This document shows positions 22,861-34,211 of a DNA stretch of 64,000 bases, piece after piece; within the stretch, counting starts at the first letter, position 1, and each line of letters opens with the position of its first letter. Below the pieces are notes generated by a model that had not been told where the DNA came from, did no database searches, and saw nothing but the letters and a program-made list of their open reading frames with translations. Source of the DNA: Sepioteuthis lessoniana (taxonomy: Eukaryota; Mollusca; Cephalopoda; Myopsida; Loliginidae); contig OY757904.1 of assembly GCA_963585895.1 (NCBI GenBank), forward strand, positions 25,666,990 through 25,730,989, given 5' to 3'. The position numbers were made by a program, and so were the translations under genes.

Positions 22861-23102
22861 ATGGTTTGGTTTCTTTGTTTAATGGCATATCAACTCTTTT
22901 TAGGTTATTTAATGCCAAAGCCATTCTCCTAGAAGAAGAGTAGTGGTACTATTTAACGCATAGCTGGGAGGATAAGGGGGTTCATACCTTTCCCAAGGGT
23001 ATTTGCTCGAAAGTGAACGAAATAGCGCGACTGGAGTACGAACTCGCGTACTACGATTCCGTAGTCCATCGCATTAACCATTATACCACGAGGACACCCC
23101 CT
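22861..23102 (-). mobile_element. tRNA-derived SINE, family 1, good copy
   Basis: Reading from 23102 leftwards it shows GTGTCCTCGTGGTATAATGG (box A region), 'GAGTTCGTACTCC' (box B), 'GTTCACTTTCGAGCAAATACC', 'GAACCCCCTTATCCTCCCAG', 'TACCACTACTCTTCTTCTAGG' and the 3' end 'GTTGATATGCCATTAAACAAAG'. The spacing of the boxes suits an internal RNA polymerase III promoter. The copy at 23.6 kb is very similar, so the family is moderately young. Confidence 0.9.
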
Positions 23103-23144
23103 TACCGTAAATGATAGCTTGACTTTTCAATAAAACCAGAATGA

Positions 23145-23375
23145 CAATTGTTTAACTGGGTAGAGTGTTCACCAATGGCCCAAGAGACCGGGGTCAAATA
23201 TCTGGTCGAGTCATACCAAAGACTCAGACATGGTACTTAATACCTCCTTGCTTAACACTCACCTTAAGTTAAGTGTCAAGAGTAAAGTGGAGCAATCCTT
23301 GGACAAAAGTGGCACTCTCCCCCAACACCTCGGTGCAATAGATAATAAAAAAAAAGCCTTCGGGTCACCCTTGAC
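23145..23375 (+). mobile_element. tRNA-derived SINE, family 2
   Basis: Plus-strand copy: 'ACTGGGTAGAGTGTTCACC' head, 'GGTCAAATATCTGGTCGAGTC' near box B, 'ATGGTACTTAATACCTCC', 'AGTGTCAAGAGTAAAGTGG' and 'CCCCAACACCTCGGTG'. It is the only family 2 copy on the plus strand here and lies between two family 1 copies. Confidence 0.8.
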
Positions 23376-23567
23376 TATGGTCGCAAACTTTTCTTTACTT
23401 ATGAGCTATCAAATGTATCCATTGATTTTTGTAGAGCTGTATCTAGTATTTCGACTTTTCAAAACATCGTACTTGATTTTTGAAAAAAATGATCAATAAG
23501 TGTTTTCCAGTTAGAAACAAGTTTTGACAATATTTATTTACACTGAAGTATAATAAGTATATTTAGG

Positions 23568-23815
23568 GTGGTTGGTTGGTTTCTTTGTTTATTGGCATAT
23601 CAACCTTTTTGGGTTATTTAATGCCAAAGCTATTCTCCTAGAAGAACAGTAGTCGTACTCTTTAACCCACAGCTGGAAGGATAAGGGGGTTCATACTTTT
23701 CCCTAGGGTATTTGCCCGAAAGTGAACATAATTGGGCGACTGGAATTCGAACTCGCTTACTACGATTCCGTAGTCAATCGCTTTAACAATTACACCACGA
23801 GGACACCCACATGTA
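23568..23815 (-). mobile_element. tRNA-derived SINE, family 1, good copy
   Basis: It is nearly collinear with the copy at 22.9 kb in the same orientation, with box-B-like 'GAGTTCGAATTCC' and box A region 'GTGGTGTAATTGTTAAAG'. Independent substitutions show it is a separate insertion rather than a recent local duplication. Confidence 0.9.
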
Positions 23816-24449
23816 TTTTTAAATTCATCGTTAAAATATTGACAATTCGAACATTGTTGTGTTGTGGCTGAGCAATGTGCACTTGTATTAAAAGTTTTAA
23901 AATTATATGATCAATTGGAATTTTCCAGCTAGAAATGATTTTTACTCTCTACATTTGCTCAGAAGTATAACAAGTATTTTTTTAATTCATGGTTAAAATA
24001 TTGACAATTCTTACATTGTAGTATTGCGGTCGAGGAATGTTCACATGATACACCGTTGCCATTGATCGGCTGCAGGCAAAAAGCCAAAATTGCGAATTCT
24101 AATTTTTCAGGGTAAGCGGCCCCCACCCAGAATGAGATGATCGAGTTATTATCAAGGATTTTACAAGAAATATTATGTATAAAAAAATAGAAATTACAAT
24201 GAGGGAGTCTATAGATACATGTTGCAGTTATCAAACAGTGAGCATATTTAACTTAATTTTAAATTACAACTAAATAGGAGCAATGAATTTCAAATTATTT
24301 TTAAGTTCCTGATTTCAGTGCAAAATTACATTTTTTTTATATATCCGGAGTTCTGATGATGAAAATAATTTTTTTGGTTTAAATATAAGAGGAATAGCTA
24401 TTTATGATAACTCAATTCATCATACCCTTTCTTTTGAGTGTAACGTCTA
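23816..24449. other. AT-rich; short internal similarity
   Basis: Two stretches near 23815-23900 and 23975-24035 share 'TAAAATATTGACAATTC..ACATTGT', suggesting an old local duplication of about 90 bp. No gene is seen. Confidence 0.4.

Positions 24450-24526
<77 letters not shown>
24450..24526. repeat. (TA)n microsatellite
   Basis: Pure TA array of about 75 bp. Confidence 0.95.
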
Positions 24527-24533
<7 letters not shown>

Positions 24534-24850
24534 TTTCCTATTTTATAAACGAAACTTCAAAGCAAATATACGAGCAATATATTAACTAACTTATATGGTC
24601 TCATTGCAAGCCATGCACAAATATCCACGGCCCCCAAAATATACTGCGATTTTTCAATTTGAATGCAATCGGAAAAGTTTGAAAATATGTAAATGTGATG
24701 TCCTTTGTAGAACACTAAATATTGTGTGACGCATTCTTGCTCTTAATACAAGTGTTTTCATCGTTTAACCTTTGTTTTAGATTACCAGGTTTACCGTCGG
24801 CGGTAATATTGCTATTACCTATGTAATATAAAATTCACGTAAAATTGTAA

Positions 24851-24877
24851 ATATATATATATATATATATATATATA
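24851..24877. repeat. (TA)n microsatellite, left of mariner
   Basis: Pure TA array ending exactly at the left terminal inverted repeat of the mariner copy. Confidence 0.95.
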
Positions 24878-25150
24878 CGTGGTGCATTCAATAAACTTCC
24901 AGATTTTTGTGCAGGGATTTTCGATTGTCGTAGACTCTTGAAAATTCAGTATGTTATTGCTATACATCTTATGAGATAACTGACAATTTTTTATGATTTC
25001 AGCTTTAAATGAACAGGTACAGGAGGAATAGGAATACAGCCTGATTGTCACAGCTGATGAATTTCAAAAATTTAATCTGACAATTTAGAAGAACGATATG
25101 CAATAAAATTCTGTTTTAAACTTGCAAAAATTGTCACAGAAACTTATGGA

Positions 25151-25336
25151 TTGTTTCAGACTGCTTTTAGAGCATCTTACATGAATCAAGCATCAGTCTT
25201 TGAGTGGCATAAGAGATTCAAGGAAGGCAGAGAGTCTGTGAGGGATGATAAGAGGTGTGGGAAAAGTAAGGAAGTCAATACTCCAGAGTTGATTGGCCAA
25301 AGGGTTAGGGTTAGGGTTACTATGTTGTGGTTTTAA
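25151..25336 (+). pseudogene. mariner transposase N-terminal piece
   Basis: The piece encodes the second half of the DNA-binding domain ('MNQASVFEWHKRFKEGRESV') and the start of the linker ('EVNTPELIGQ'), then 'RVRVRVT' from the TTAGGG-like joint and a stop. The full family has a complete catalytic domain after this point. Here it is removed by the internal deletion. Confidence 0.88.
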
Positions 25337-25680
25337 GTGAGTTCAGGAATAGATTCCGTTGGAAGAAGCCATCACTCATCAAATCGGCTCAGTGGCATTT
25401 CTACCAGGACAATGCATCAGTCCACATCTCCGTCCTTGTCTCAGACTATTTGACCAAGATGGGCATCAAGACAGTCCCTCATCCTCCCTATAGTCCAGAC
25501 CTCGCTCCCTGTGACTTTTGGTTATTCTTTAAGCTTAGAGCTTGTCTTCATGAGACAATTGAGGAGATGAAAGATGCTGTGACGAAGGTCATTGACGCTC
25601 TCACGCGAGAGAACTTCCATGGGACCTTCCAGAAGTTGTTGAAACGGTACAACAATTGCATACCAACCGGAGGAGATTAG
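25327..25680 (+). pseudogene. mariner transposase C-terminal piece
   Basis: It contains the second catalytic Asp in 'QDNASVH' and the third in 'PDLAPCDFW', with 34 residues between, as in DD34D mariners. The first Asp block is absent. The end 'KRYNNCIPTGGD' meets a stop where the sister copy at 18.4-19.3 kb reads on as 'GGDYFEGD'. It is continuous with the upstream piece except for a stop and frame change at the deletion joint. Confidence 0.88.
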
Positions 25681-25767
25681 TTCGAGGAGTACTAGAGTTT
25701 CATATGTGTATTATCTTTAAAAGTGCCCATAAGAAAAAAAAGTCTGGAAACTTATTTAATGATACTC

Positions 25768-25768
<1 letters not shown>

Positions 25769-25827
<59 letters not shown>
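25769..25827. repeat. (TA)n microsatellite, right of mariner
   Basis: Pure TA array of about 58 bp directly at the right mariner end. Confidence 0.95.
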
Positions 25828-25832
<5 letters not shown>

Positions 25833-27465
25833 GTTTCTATAAAATATAGATTACCTTTCGATGCCAAATTTGCTTCCAAATCCCAGTTAAGAGGAGCGTT
25901 ATTTGTTATATTTCAACAAATATCTGATTAATATATTTGCTTCAATGTACTAATTAAAATTAAGCATTGACATAAAAAAATGCAGTGGTTCTAACATATG
26001 GGACGAGTTGAATTTTTGTGTTTCCCCTTTCTCACCGAATGATTTACTGTTACTAACGGACCAGTCGTCCACATTACCGTTATTCTCATCGTGTCCGCTG
26101 CCACAAATAAGAAATAAGAGACAGAATCAATGAACCCAGCTTCAAAGAATACCAACTCATACTTCTGCTTTGCGTGGGTGGCATCCTCTCGTCAGCCAAC
26201 ATCATCAACTACAGGATCGATCGGATCTCGTGAACGCGTCAAATTCTGTTTAACAGTGGTTTTCATAACAGAATCCTTGATAAAGCTTATACTGTTACCC
26301 TAAGTGACGAATTCTTAACTCTTTTCTTTTCCGGCTTCTGCTTTTGTTGAATTAATGTTCCCATTCATATCCCGATACAGCTTGAATACAATGTTATAGT
26401 TCCCATTTCATGAATGATCTTAGTCAAATGAATGTTTAAAAAAGTACATTGCGGCGCTTTGATTTCTAAACTAATTCTTTTTACAAGAGAACGCACTTCT
26501 ATTTATCATTGATGTGAATCATTTTTCCTGGGACTATTGAAAGTCGAAGTTTTTCTAGAGCAATGATCTGAGTGGGAAATGTCTTTCTGAAATGAAGCAT
26601 AAAGTTACACGATTCCTCAAGAACTTGCCCAAGATTTGCAGCGATATAAACAAAAAGTTAACCAAAAGCGCTGCCTAGACATCTAGAAATGACTGTCAAA
26701 TAACATTAATTGTAAAGCTCTGCACATATATTAGATTTTTAAATTGAAAAATCATTTCTTTTAGTTTGAGATTTTAAATTAAAATAATTTTAAAACATCA
26801 TTTTCTATCGTCTTTTGTTAGCACCATGTCCGCAATTTACAATTTACAGTGAGCAAATTTATAGAATATTAAGGAAAAGTAAAGAAAAGACAAAATGATA
26901 CGTATGCAGAAAAATTACAAACCTTTCTCTCTTCGGAGGACAAGCTATTACTCAAAATTCGTATACGGAAGAATATATTCACCATAATGTATATTAAAAG
27001 TGTACACCAATGATATATTGTATATGAAATTAAAAAAAACAACACTATATATCCAATATTCTCTCAACATATAAGAAACAATATATATATATATAGATAT
27101 AGATATAAATATAGATATACATATATTGTAACGATATTGTAACTTAATATAAAACAATATTATAAATACTTTCAAAAACATTACAAACCATTGAATAGAA
27201 TAAAAGAAAATTCAACTTTTTTTGCAGAGATTCAAATGTCATAAATCGATTATTATTTATTTATAAAACCGAACAATAAAAAAGTTAAACATTGATTTTC
27301 CGTTTTGAAGGACACTGTTTGGATTGAAAATGTTCCCAATATATTTCTATTTCAATTTATGCTTGGACATATTCATAAGGCATGGTGTCGTTTAAATCAG
27401 TGATCCATGAGGATCTTATACATTTTTGGTGGGTTTAACCGTTATTATTGCTTACCATTAAATTC

Positions 27466-27468
<3 letters not shown>
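25828..27468. other. no feature recognised
   Basis: A slightly GC-richer patch at about 26040-26300 has no open frame I recognise. The remainder is AT-rich, with a broken TA tract near 27080-27125. Confidence 0.45.

Positions 27469-27537
<69 letters not shown>
27469..27537. repeat. (AC)n microsatellite
   Basis: Pure AC array of about 68 bp. Confidence 0.95.
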
Positions 27538-27538
<1 letters not shown>

Positions 27539-28969
27539 GAGGCCATGCGCATATATCAACGGTTCCTGTTACTATTTGCAACTCAACTAATCTATAAGCT
27601 CCATTGTCCCCTCTGTATATCCCCTTTCATCTTGACCCTCAAATGAGCATAGGCGCTCTCATCTCTGCTATTCCCCTGCTTGCATTTTGGCCACGCAGAC
27701 CCCGATCACAAAGACATAACTTGACAACTAATAAATAATATCAACCGCACACTTATTCCGACTACATCCCGGAACAGGCCATTTGGGAGAATCTTATCAC
27801 AGTGACTAATCTAACAACATTTTGTACATACCTACAGGAACAACATCACAATGTAAACTGATGGACAATATTGAATGTTAAAATTTCCTAAATAATTCTG
27901 CGAGTCTTTTTTTTAGAATACGAAAAAAACTTTATTCAAATTGTTTACATTTCTAGCAGTTTGACGCAAACATAAAAATCCTAGTAAGGGTTTATGAGCG
28001 AATCTCGCTACCAGCTACAAAGCGGCACCACCCTACGACCTGACCGATTTGCACCGATGTCTAACCCAAACTGTCTCCTTGGGTTTCAAAATTCCACAAA
28101 TAAATTTAAAATTCTTTAATTTTTATATATTCTCTGATTTTATTTACTTATTGCATCATACTTTCTAGAATCATCATATGTGTCACTAACCCTTATTTTC
28201 CCATGCCGGTTGACAAGATAAATATTTGTTAATTTTTCATATCCTGTCTTTTAAAAGTTTGTTGTGACGTGAAGTATTAGACCAGGTCGAAACCTGTGCA
28301 TGCATTTGGATTTTGTGATGAACTCCACTTATATTCAAAGTCCTTAGCTAACTTACAATTTTATCAAATAAATGAAATAATTGATATTATTGATTAATCC
28401 CCCAATTATTTTACAAGTGGTTTTTTTATTCCCACACAGGACGGTTCTCGGGTGAATCTGTTTCCTTTGAGTTCCTCATTACAACAAATAGTATTCTTGA
28501 TATATTTGTTATATTTTTATTCTAGTTTCCTTTCAAAATATTTTGTTGCACGAACCAAACGTAAGCAATACACGCAAGAAAAATAATAAGTGATGTGTTT
28601 ATGATACTATTCTAGTGGTTGTAATTAAAGACGAACAAAGTACACGTTTTAATCTTTTTTTATTTTTCAATATAAGATAACAGTAACAAAGTTAAGTTAA
28701 TGATTCATTCGTATTTATAGGGAACTGAGACAGATATGAAACATATTTGTTTGACTTTTACCGCATTGATCACTGAACAAATTGTTTTTAATCCATTTTG
28801 TATAATTTTATCGTATAGATGACAGAAATTTGTTTACGGAAGTAATTTCAGGATATGATAATTTTTTAAACTTCTAAACTAATATTCATTTCAATAAATG
28901 TTATTTTCCAATCCATGAATCGTCGTTCTCCTTTCATTTGCTATTAGAACCCTCAAGTATATAGAAATA
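27538..28969. other. no feature recognised
   Basis: No repeat match, tRNA box or recognisable protein motif in either orientation. Confidence 0.5.
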
Positions 28970-29096
28970 TACAGTAATGCTACGAACCGTTTTGAACTAA
29001 TACTGGAAGAAAACACCAATAAAACACCTGCTATATGGCCACTAACCCCCATCACACAAATCATTCAAATAAGACGAACTAGAAATACTGGTTAGT
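28970..29096 (+). mobile_element. RTE-type LINE, 125-bp relic
   Basis: It matches the region 'RMLRAILNKSW...HLPPITKTIQVRRTRHAG' of the intact copy with substitutions and short gaps ('GCTATATGGCCACTAACCCC', 'CAAATAAGACGAACTAGAAA'). It is isolated and lacks the 3' tail. Confidence 0.6.
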
Positions 29097-29102
29097 TGTG
29101 GA

Positions 29103-29545
29103 TGAAAAAGGTTTGGTTGGGATGGTTTGGGTTTCATGTCATATCAATCATTGTAGGTTATCTAATGTCAAATCCATTTTTATACATATAAACATTTTTA
29201 TTTCAAACAATCCAGTTAAGCATAAGTACGGAGTTTAAATGTCAAAAACATGTCAATAACAAACTATTCAGTTTAACATAAGTACGCAGTTTAGTTCTAT
29301 TTGATAAATAGATTGGACCTTATGAAGTGCTACCACTCCAGGCCAGAGTGGACCTGGTACCGATGATTATAAAGAAGTGTTCCGCATTCCTAAAGCGCCT
29401 GCATTACTAAATCCTCCTCATCAGATTTTTTAGTGCCATTATCTGGACATTCTTTAGGGGAGTCTTACATCTCTGCAGAAATGTAGTCGCTGTATTCTGC
29501 AGCCCCAGCCGATAGGGTCCGGAGGTAAAAAAAAAAAAGGATGAA
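29103..29545 (+). mobile_element. unclassified interspersed repeat, family C
   Basis: It is collinear with the 20.8-21.6 kb copy over the head 'GGTTTGGGTTTCATGTCATATC', the 'CAGTTTAACATAAGTACGCAG' modules, 'AGAGTGGACCTGG' and 'TGTATTCTGCAGCCCCAGCC'. Confidence 0.65.
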
Positions 29546-29984
29546 CTCATGAACCTTTTCAGGTAGATACAGCAGTGTTGGATAACCACCAAGGAATTAC
29601 TCATCAGTTCAATGTGGATACTAGATAAAGTTTAGAGAACTTACCAGAAGCAATGAAAAAAGCAGACTGATGGTGAGAGAGACTTGGGGAAATGCATGAT
29701 TCCAGTATGCCTTTACGGTGATTAAATCAAGTTCCTGGTGATGCACTAATAATAACATTTTTCCTCGAAGCAAATGGAAATATTTACCAATGTTTAAATT
29801 CTGGACAATGTTGTTTTGGAATGTCATGAAAACATATGTTCACCTTCTTCAAAGTGTGAGGCTAATGAATCTAAAAAAATGGATGCATAACGATGGAAAG
29901 AGGCAACGGAATCGGTTCTCTCTGTATGTCATTAGCCTGATGAAAACGAGAAGGCTACCACTATAAGAAAAAAAAGTCTCAATT

Positions 29985-30300
29985 CAAACAAGATGTAATC
30001 AGCCCAGTCGGCTAGTGCTGTAGAATAAACCGCCTGCATCTCTGCGGAAGGGTAATATAACCCCAAACGTGTGTACTGGATATGACACTAAAGCTGAAGG
30101 TGAGGCTACGGTAAATCTGGATCTTTGGTGAAAGTGGAAGACTCCTTAATCGCCATAGTTACCGGGTCAACTCTAACGCAGATAGGTTGCACTTGGTTGG
30201 GTCCTATCAATGGGTCAAGTATAGCTGTTTGACATTTGAACTGTGTGACAAGAAATGAGTTATACTAAATAGAACTGTTTGATCATTTACCTTTGTATAA
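29985..30300 (-). mobile_element. unclassified repeat family C, minus partial
   Basis: The reverse complement shares 'CTATTTAGTATAAC', 'CAAATGTCAAACAG', 'CGCAGAGATGCAGGCGGTTT' and 'TTCTACAGCACTAGCCGACTGGG' with the other family C copies. Confidence 0.55.
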
Positions 30301-30539
30301 AACAAACGACTGATGTTTAATTAAATCGTAATTGATACCCAGCAGTACATGGAACAATATAATTGTGTGCTAAAGAATAAGTATATACTCGTTTAAAAAC
30401 ACTATCTACAAAAGTTGTTCACAAATCCTATATATGTAATATGTATGTATAAGGAAGATTTAGGATTAAGTGACTTTCAATGGTGGCTATGACATAAAAC
30501 CAAACTTTTGCATTTTGACCTTTGACCGAGCCGTCAATG

Positions 30540-30910
30540 AAAGACGCACCTGTGTAAATGAGCTGAAGGAGTGGCGTGGCTTATTGGAAGTCGTGCGCGT
30601 TCCGGAATGATATACACAGTTGCTGCGTCTAGGTTGTCTCAGTTGGAATCAGTTTGGAGGTTGTACGATTGGGTTCCAGCTGGCTCTCATTGGGAGCGCC
30701 CGTTGGGGCGGTGGCCAACAAGGCCTCTTGTTGAGTGTCAGAGCTGTGAAGCAGATGAAGTTCCAAGTGGGGGTTCTTGAAAATAACACAACGTGCTATG
30801 GTCAAGAGAAGAAGTTATGCGTCAATAGAGCACTTTGTCTTTGTCTCTTTGTCTCCGTCCGTTGGTTTCACACACAAGAGGAGCCTCAGCCCCTCAAGAA
30901 TAAAGTTTGA
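30540..30910. other. GC-richer island, unknown
   Basis: Roughly half GC in an AT-rich background, with overlapping plus frames of 69 and 96 codons and an AATAAA at about 30897. No protein domain is recognised. It might be an unrecognised retroposon or a transcript end, but nothing here decides it. Confidence 0.3.
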
Positions 30911-31490
30911 GAGTTATATTTTTTATAAAGGAGTGTTGGGATTCTTCCTTCATCAGGGTATACAACCAAAGCCAACCACAAATAAATCAAGCTCTACTCC
31001 AATTAAAAAAAATATGTTTAGTTGCATCCTGCTCGTCGTGAAAGAGTAAATACAATAAGTAAATAAATACAAGCAACGATTTTCTTAGTTTGTAGAGTTG
31101 ACTACGTTTAAGTGATAATGCAGAAAAATACCCAGAGTATATTCTCTGTTTAAATGATCTTTTCGCATGCAAGACCCACGTTAATTATTTCATCAAACAA
31201 TTTACTGTTATAGACGTATTATTTGTTATAAAAAATATCGCTTAATAATTAATGTTTCCGCATATTCGTTAATGAAGTTATGCGGCGTTGCTGGGCACAT
31301 GAGAGCAATGACGGCCTCTTCATGTTTGCTTATGCTATTCAAAATATGGTTCATAGCAAACAGATTGAGGGATTCTGCTGAATATACTATCAAAATAATC
31401 TTGTGATTTTGCTGAATATTCTAATTAATATTGTCTTTGTTCAAGTAAGATTTTCGAAGCAAAATTAGATGTATGTAAGAAACGGTTTAT
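30911..31490. other. no feature recognised
   Basis: AT-rich sequence with no gene signal. Confidence 0.5.
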
Positions 31491-31609
31491 GGGTGCCAAT
31501 GTAGCACTATGGGGGTAGGCAGCCAAAGCAGACGAGTCTGTTTTGGCGCGAAACCAGACAAAGGATTCTTGGACCTGAAATCTCGCCGTACCCGGAAGTG
31601 GTACGGGGA

Positions 31610-31990
31610 GGCGAATGAGAGAGGACGACGCGACCCAGAGAGAGAGAGTTGGTAGTTGGACAGGAGCAGAGGCAGTTGGTAGTTGGACAGGAGAGAGAGA
31701 GAGTTGCGGCAGGAGACCGAGAGAGGCAGTTGGTGGCTGGAGCCCAGAGAGAGAGAGTTGGCAGTTGGACAGAGGAGAGACAGTTGGTAGTTGGACAGGA
31801 GAGGGAGTTGGTGGCTGGAGAGCAGAGAGGAGAGAGTTGGCAGTTGGACAGGAGAGAGGAGAGTTGGTAGTTGGACAGGAGACAGGGAGTTGGTGGCTGG
31901 AGAGCGGAGAGAAAAGCAGCAGAAGGAGTTGCGGCTGCAGACCACGGAGAGCAGTTGAGACTGGACAGGAGAGAGGCGAACAGAGAGGTT
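31610..31990. repeat. GA-rich minisatellite
   Basis: Irregular tandem copies of a unit of about 20-40 bp around 'GAGAGTTGG.AGTTGGACAGG', alternating with 'GTTGGTGGCTGGAG' variants, on a purine-rich plus strand. Several frames on both strands stay open for 60-200 codons simply because the unit lacks stops. The encoded Ser/Pro/Leu-rich or Arg/Glu/Gly-rich strings are artefacts. Confidence 0.8.
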
Positions 31991-32079
31991 GGCGTGGATC
32001 CACGGAGGGGCAGTCAACACCAGACACCGGAACAGAGAGGCGAGGAGACAAGATAGGGTCCAGTGAAGAAGAGTCTCAA

Positions 32080-32461
32080 GATGTCTGATTCCAGTAGCAT
32101 TGTGGAATTTTCGCTAGTAACTCACGCTAGCGATAGTCCGCACATGCATATAGTGTTGCAATACCTCTTTTCTGCTCTTGGTTAACCCCAAGCTTTGTTT
32201 GTTCGTTTGTCTTTCTATTTTCTCCTGTCTCCCTCGATCGTATTGTGTGTAGGTAAAGAAATGTGCGTTGCCCCCTCAGCCACTAGTTGATCACCGGCCG
32301 GCTAAGAAGTGAAATGGTTAGAAGACTGAGAAAGTTAATGTGGGGGGTGAGGGGGTAACGTTTCACACCAATCAAAACGACAAGGACTGCATTCAAACTT
32401 GCATCGGCACGCAGACACCTGTTTTGCTCAACACGGAGATGAATACACACAGACATACATA

Positions 32462-32463
<2 letters not shown>
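32080..32463. other. no feature recognised
   Basis: A short frame (ATG at 32081) begins 'MSDSSSIVEF' and stops after 34 codons, just downstream of the minisatellite. No supporting evidence makes it a gene. Confidence 0.4.

Positions 32464-32522
<59 letters not shown>
32464..32522. repeat. (TA)n microsatellite
   Basis: Pure TA array of about 57 bp. Confidence 0.95.
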
Positions 32523-32525
<3 letters not shown>

Positions 32526-32799
32526 CCCTTGCATAATAGCATGGGCACGTATAAAGGTGCTAAAATTGTACTTGAAATCGGAGTTTAAGACTGTTTTGAG
32601 GCTATATGCACGACACTGTTGTTTGGTTCAGCAAAGATACTGAGATGTGACCACATAATTCTCAAATGCTTGATGTAATTTAGACGACAGAGACAAAAAG
32701 CAGATACCTATTTTCAACACACAAGTGTATAAATTCAACCCAATAAAGATCAATTATATTAAGCTAAAATCGATAAGCAAAAAATTAGTAATTGTTGCT

Positions 32800-33370
32800 T
32801 ATATGATGATAGAGATAAACCATTAATCCGATATAAGCGAATATAGCAAACTAGTGCAAAATGACTATTCAACAATGCATGAATGTGTGGGTAAGGTAAT
32901 CCACGGCATGGAATTGAAATGTAACAAAACTAACAAAAGATACATACCAAAAATTGGTGCTATACTTAAGAAAGAGACAAATAAAATTCTCTGAATTTTT
33001 AGACACATGCAAATCATATAACCCTGACCAGAAAACAAGACCTAGTGATAATAAACAAAAAAAGCAGCGTCAGCCGGAAAATAAACTGGGTTGTCCCAGC
33101 GGGCCACAGAGTGAAACTCAAAGAAAGTCAAATAAGAGACTAAGACTTTACTAGATAACTACAAAAGCTGAGGAACACGAAGATGATGGTAATCCCAATT
33201 GTAATTCGCCTACTTGCGATAGTCACCAATGGCTTTTTAAATGGAGCTAGAAAAGTTGCAAATTAGTTGGGTCATTGCTGAGATCTGCCAGAATCATGAG
33301 CGCACTAAGACTCCTTTTAAAAACCCTTAGTTCCTGCTACTATAAAAAAGACACCTGCAAGGAATAAATA
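32800..33370 (+). mobile_element. R4/Dong-like LINE, 3' part, decayed
   Basis: The segment aligns by eye with the C-terminal part of the minus copy at 45.9-49 kb, from 'ISECSKLAQ' through the cysteine-bearing 'VIHCEMCKK' region to the 3' UTR. Its end is rich in AATAAATAATAA. Frames are broken throughout. It is the first of a same-strand series of such copies. Confidence 0.6.
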
Positions 33371-33399
33371 ATAAAAACTACAAAATAAATAATTGCAAT

Positions 33400-34211
33400 G
33401 ATAACACTAATGATTTGTCAGTAAAAATGGGAGTTTCTCTAAAAGACGTAGAGTGGATATAAGAGTGAAAACACAGATAAGAATACCTACAAACAAAACT
33501 ACTATGACAGAAGAACAACATGAGGATACGTTGAGACAAAGAGATAAAAGCAAGACAATTAGATACAACTCTAAGAGGTAAATCTGAAGGTTTTGGCGAA
33601 AGAAAAAATCCTAGGAAGAAACCGAGACAGGACAAACAATAGAGACAAAACTGGACCTTCCAAATCAACGAAAAAAATTCTGCTAACAAATAGGAGGAAA
33701 TTTTGCGAAGACGTACCAATGACCAGACTCGAGGTAAGCAAAACCATTTTAGAGCAACATATGGAAATGAAGAGACCATAATAGAAGAACCTAATTGATA
33801 AACAACACGGAAAAAAAAAGTTGCACATACTCTAAGCTGGACATGAGACGAAAATATTCATCTATTCACTCAGAGCAACACACAAAATAATACTAAACTG
33901 GAAAACTGCAGTACATGGAATTGTGGTTTACAACGTTCACATCCACCCACGATAAACAGGTTATCGAAAAGAAAAGATGCTTACAAGGAACAGACACTCC
34001 AAATCGAAAGGCCGACTTAATCCAAAAAAAAAAGTTCCCCCCAAAATGAAACGCCTCCAACAACTAGAAACCCATAACCTGCCTACCGATGACGAGAAAA
34101 ATACCAACTGCACAAATTAGGAAGAATATTTACTACTCTCTAATGAGCTGCGGACTATTTTCTTAGGAACACATAATATAGCGTAAGGGAACAAGAGGAA
34201 GAAAACTACTA
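33400..34211 (+). mobile_element. R4/Dong-like LINE, left half, split by RTE
   Basis: Decayed coding region leading into RT. At 34066-34211 the block 'PITCLPMT.KI...YYSLM' and then 'RKGTRGRKLL' matches the RT N-terminal motifs of the other R4-like copies. The reading frame is then interrupted exactly by the RTE element and resumes at 37113 ('QCIL.ET...MAWIDNKKAYD'). The left boundary is uncertain because the 5' part is too decayed. Confidence 0.7.

Larger units (their letters stand above)
24878..25768 (+). mobile_element. mariner (DD34D), internally deleted, good ends
   Basis: The terminal inverted repeats are clear: left CGTGGTGCATTCAATAAACT and the reverse of the right end CGAGTATCATTAAATAAGTT, continuing TTCCAGA on both sides. 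TA flanks both ends, the usual mariner duplication, inside longer TA arrays. The internal sequence encodes the helix-turn-helix region and the C-terminal catalytic half but lacks the middle. The joint carries 'AGGGTTAGGGTTAGGGTTA' (25301-25319). The element cannot mobilise itself but could be mobilised in trans if a full-length relative exists. Confidence 0.92.

Noticed and set aside
22861-23102. Functional tRNA gene
   Set aside because: The polymerase III boxes are present, but there is no complete cloverleaf, and the sequence continues into a dispersed SINE body found in several copies.
31540-31570. Retroviral-type primer-binding site ('TTTGGCGCGAAACCAGAC')
   Set aside because: It recalls LTR-element primer sites, but no LTR pair, gag or pol is found nearby.
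31425-32088. Overlapping frames of 157-208 codons on both strands
   Set aside because: They arise from the GA-rich minisatellite. Both strands stay open at once, and the products are low-complexity.
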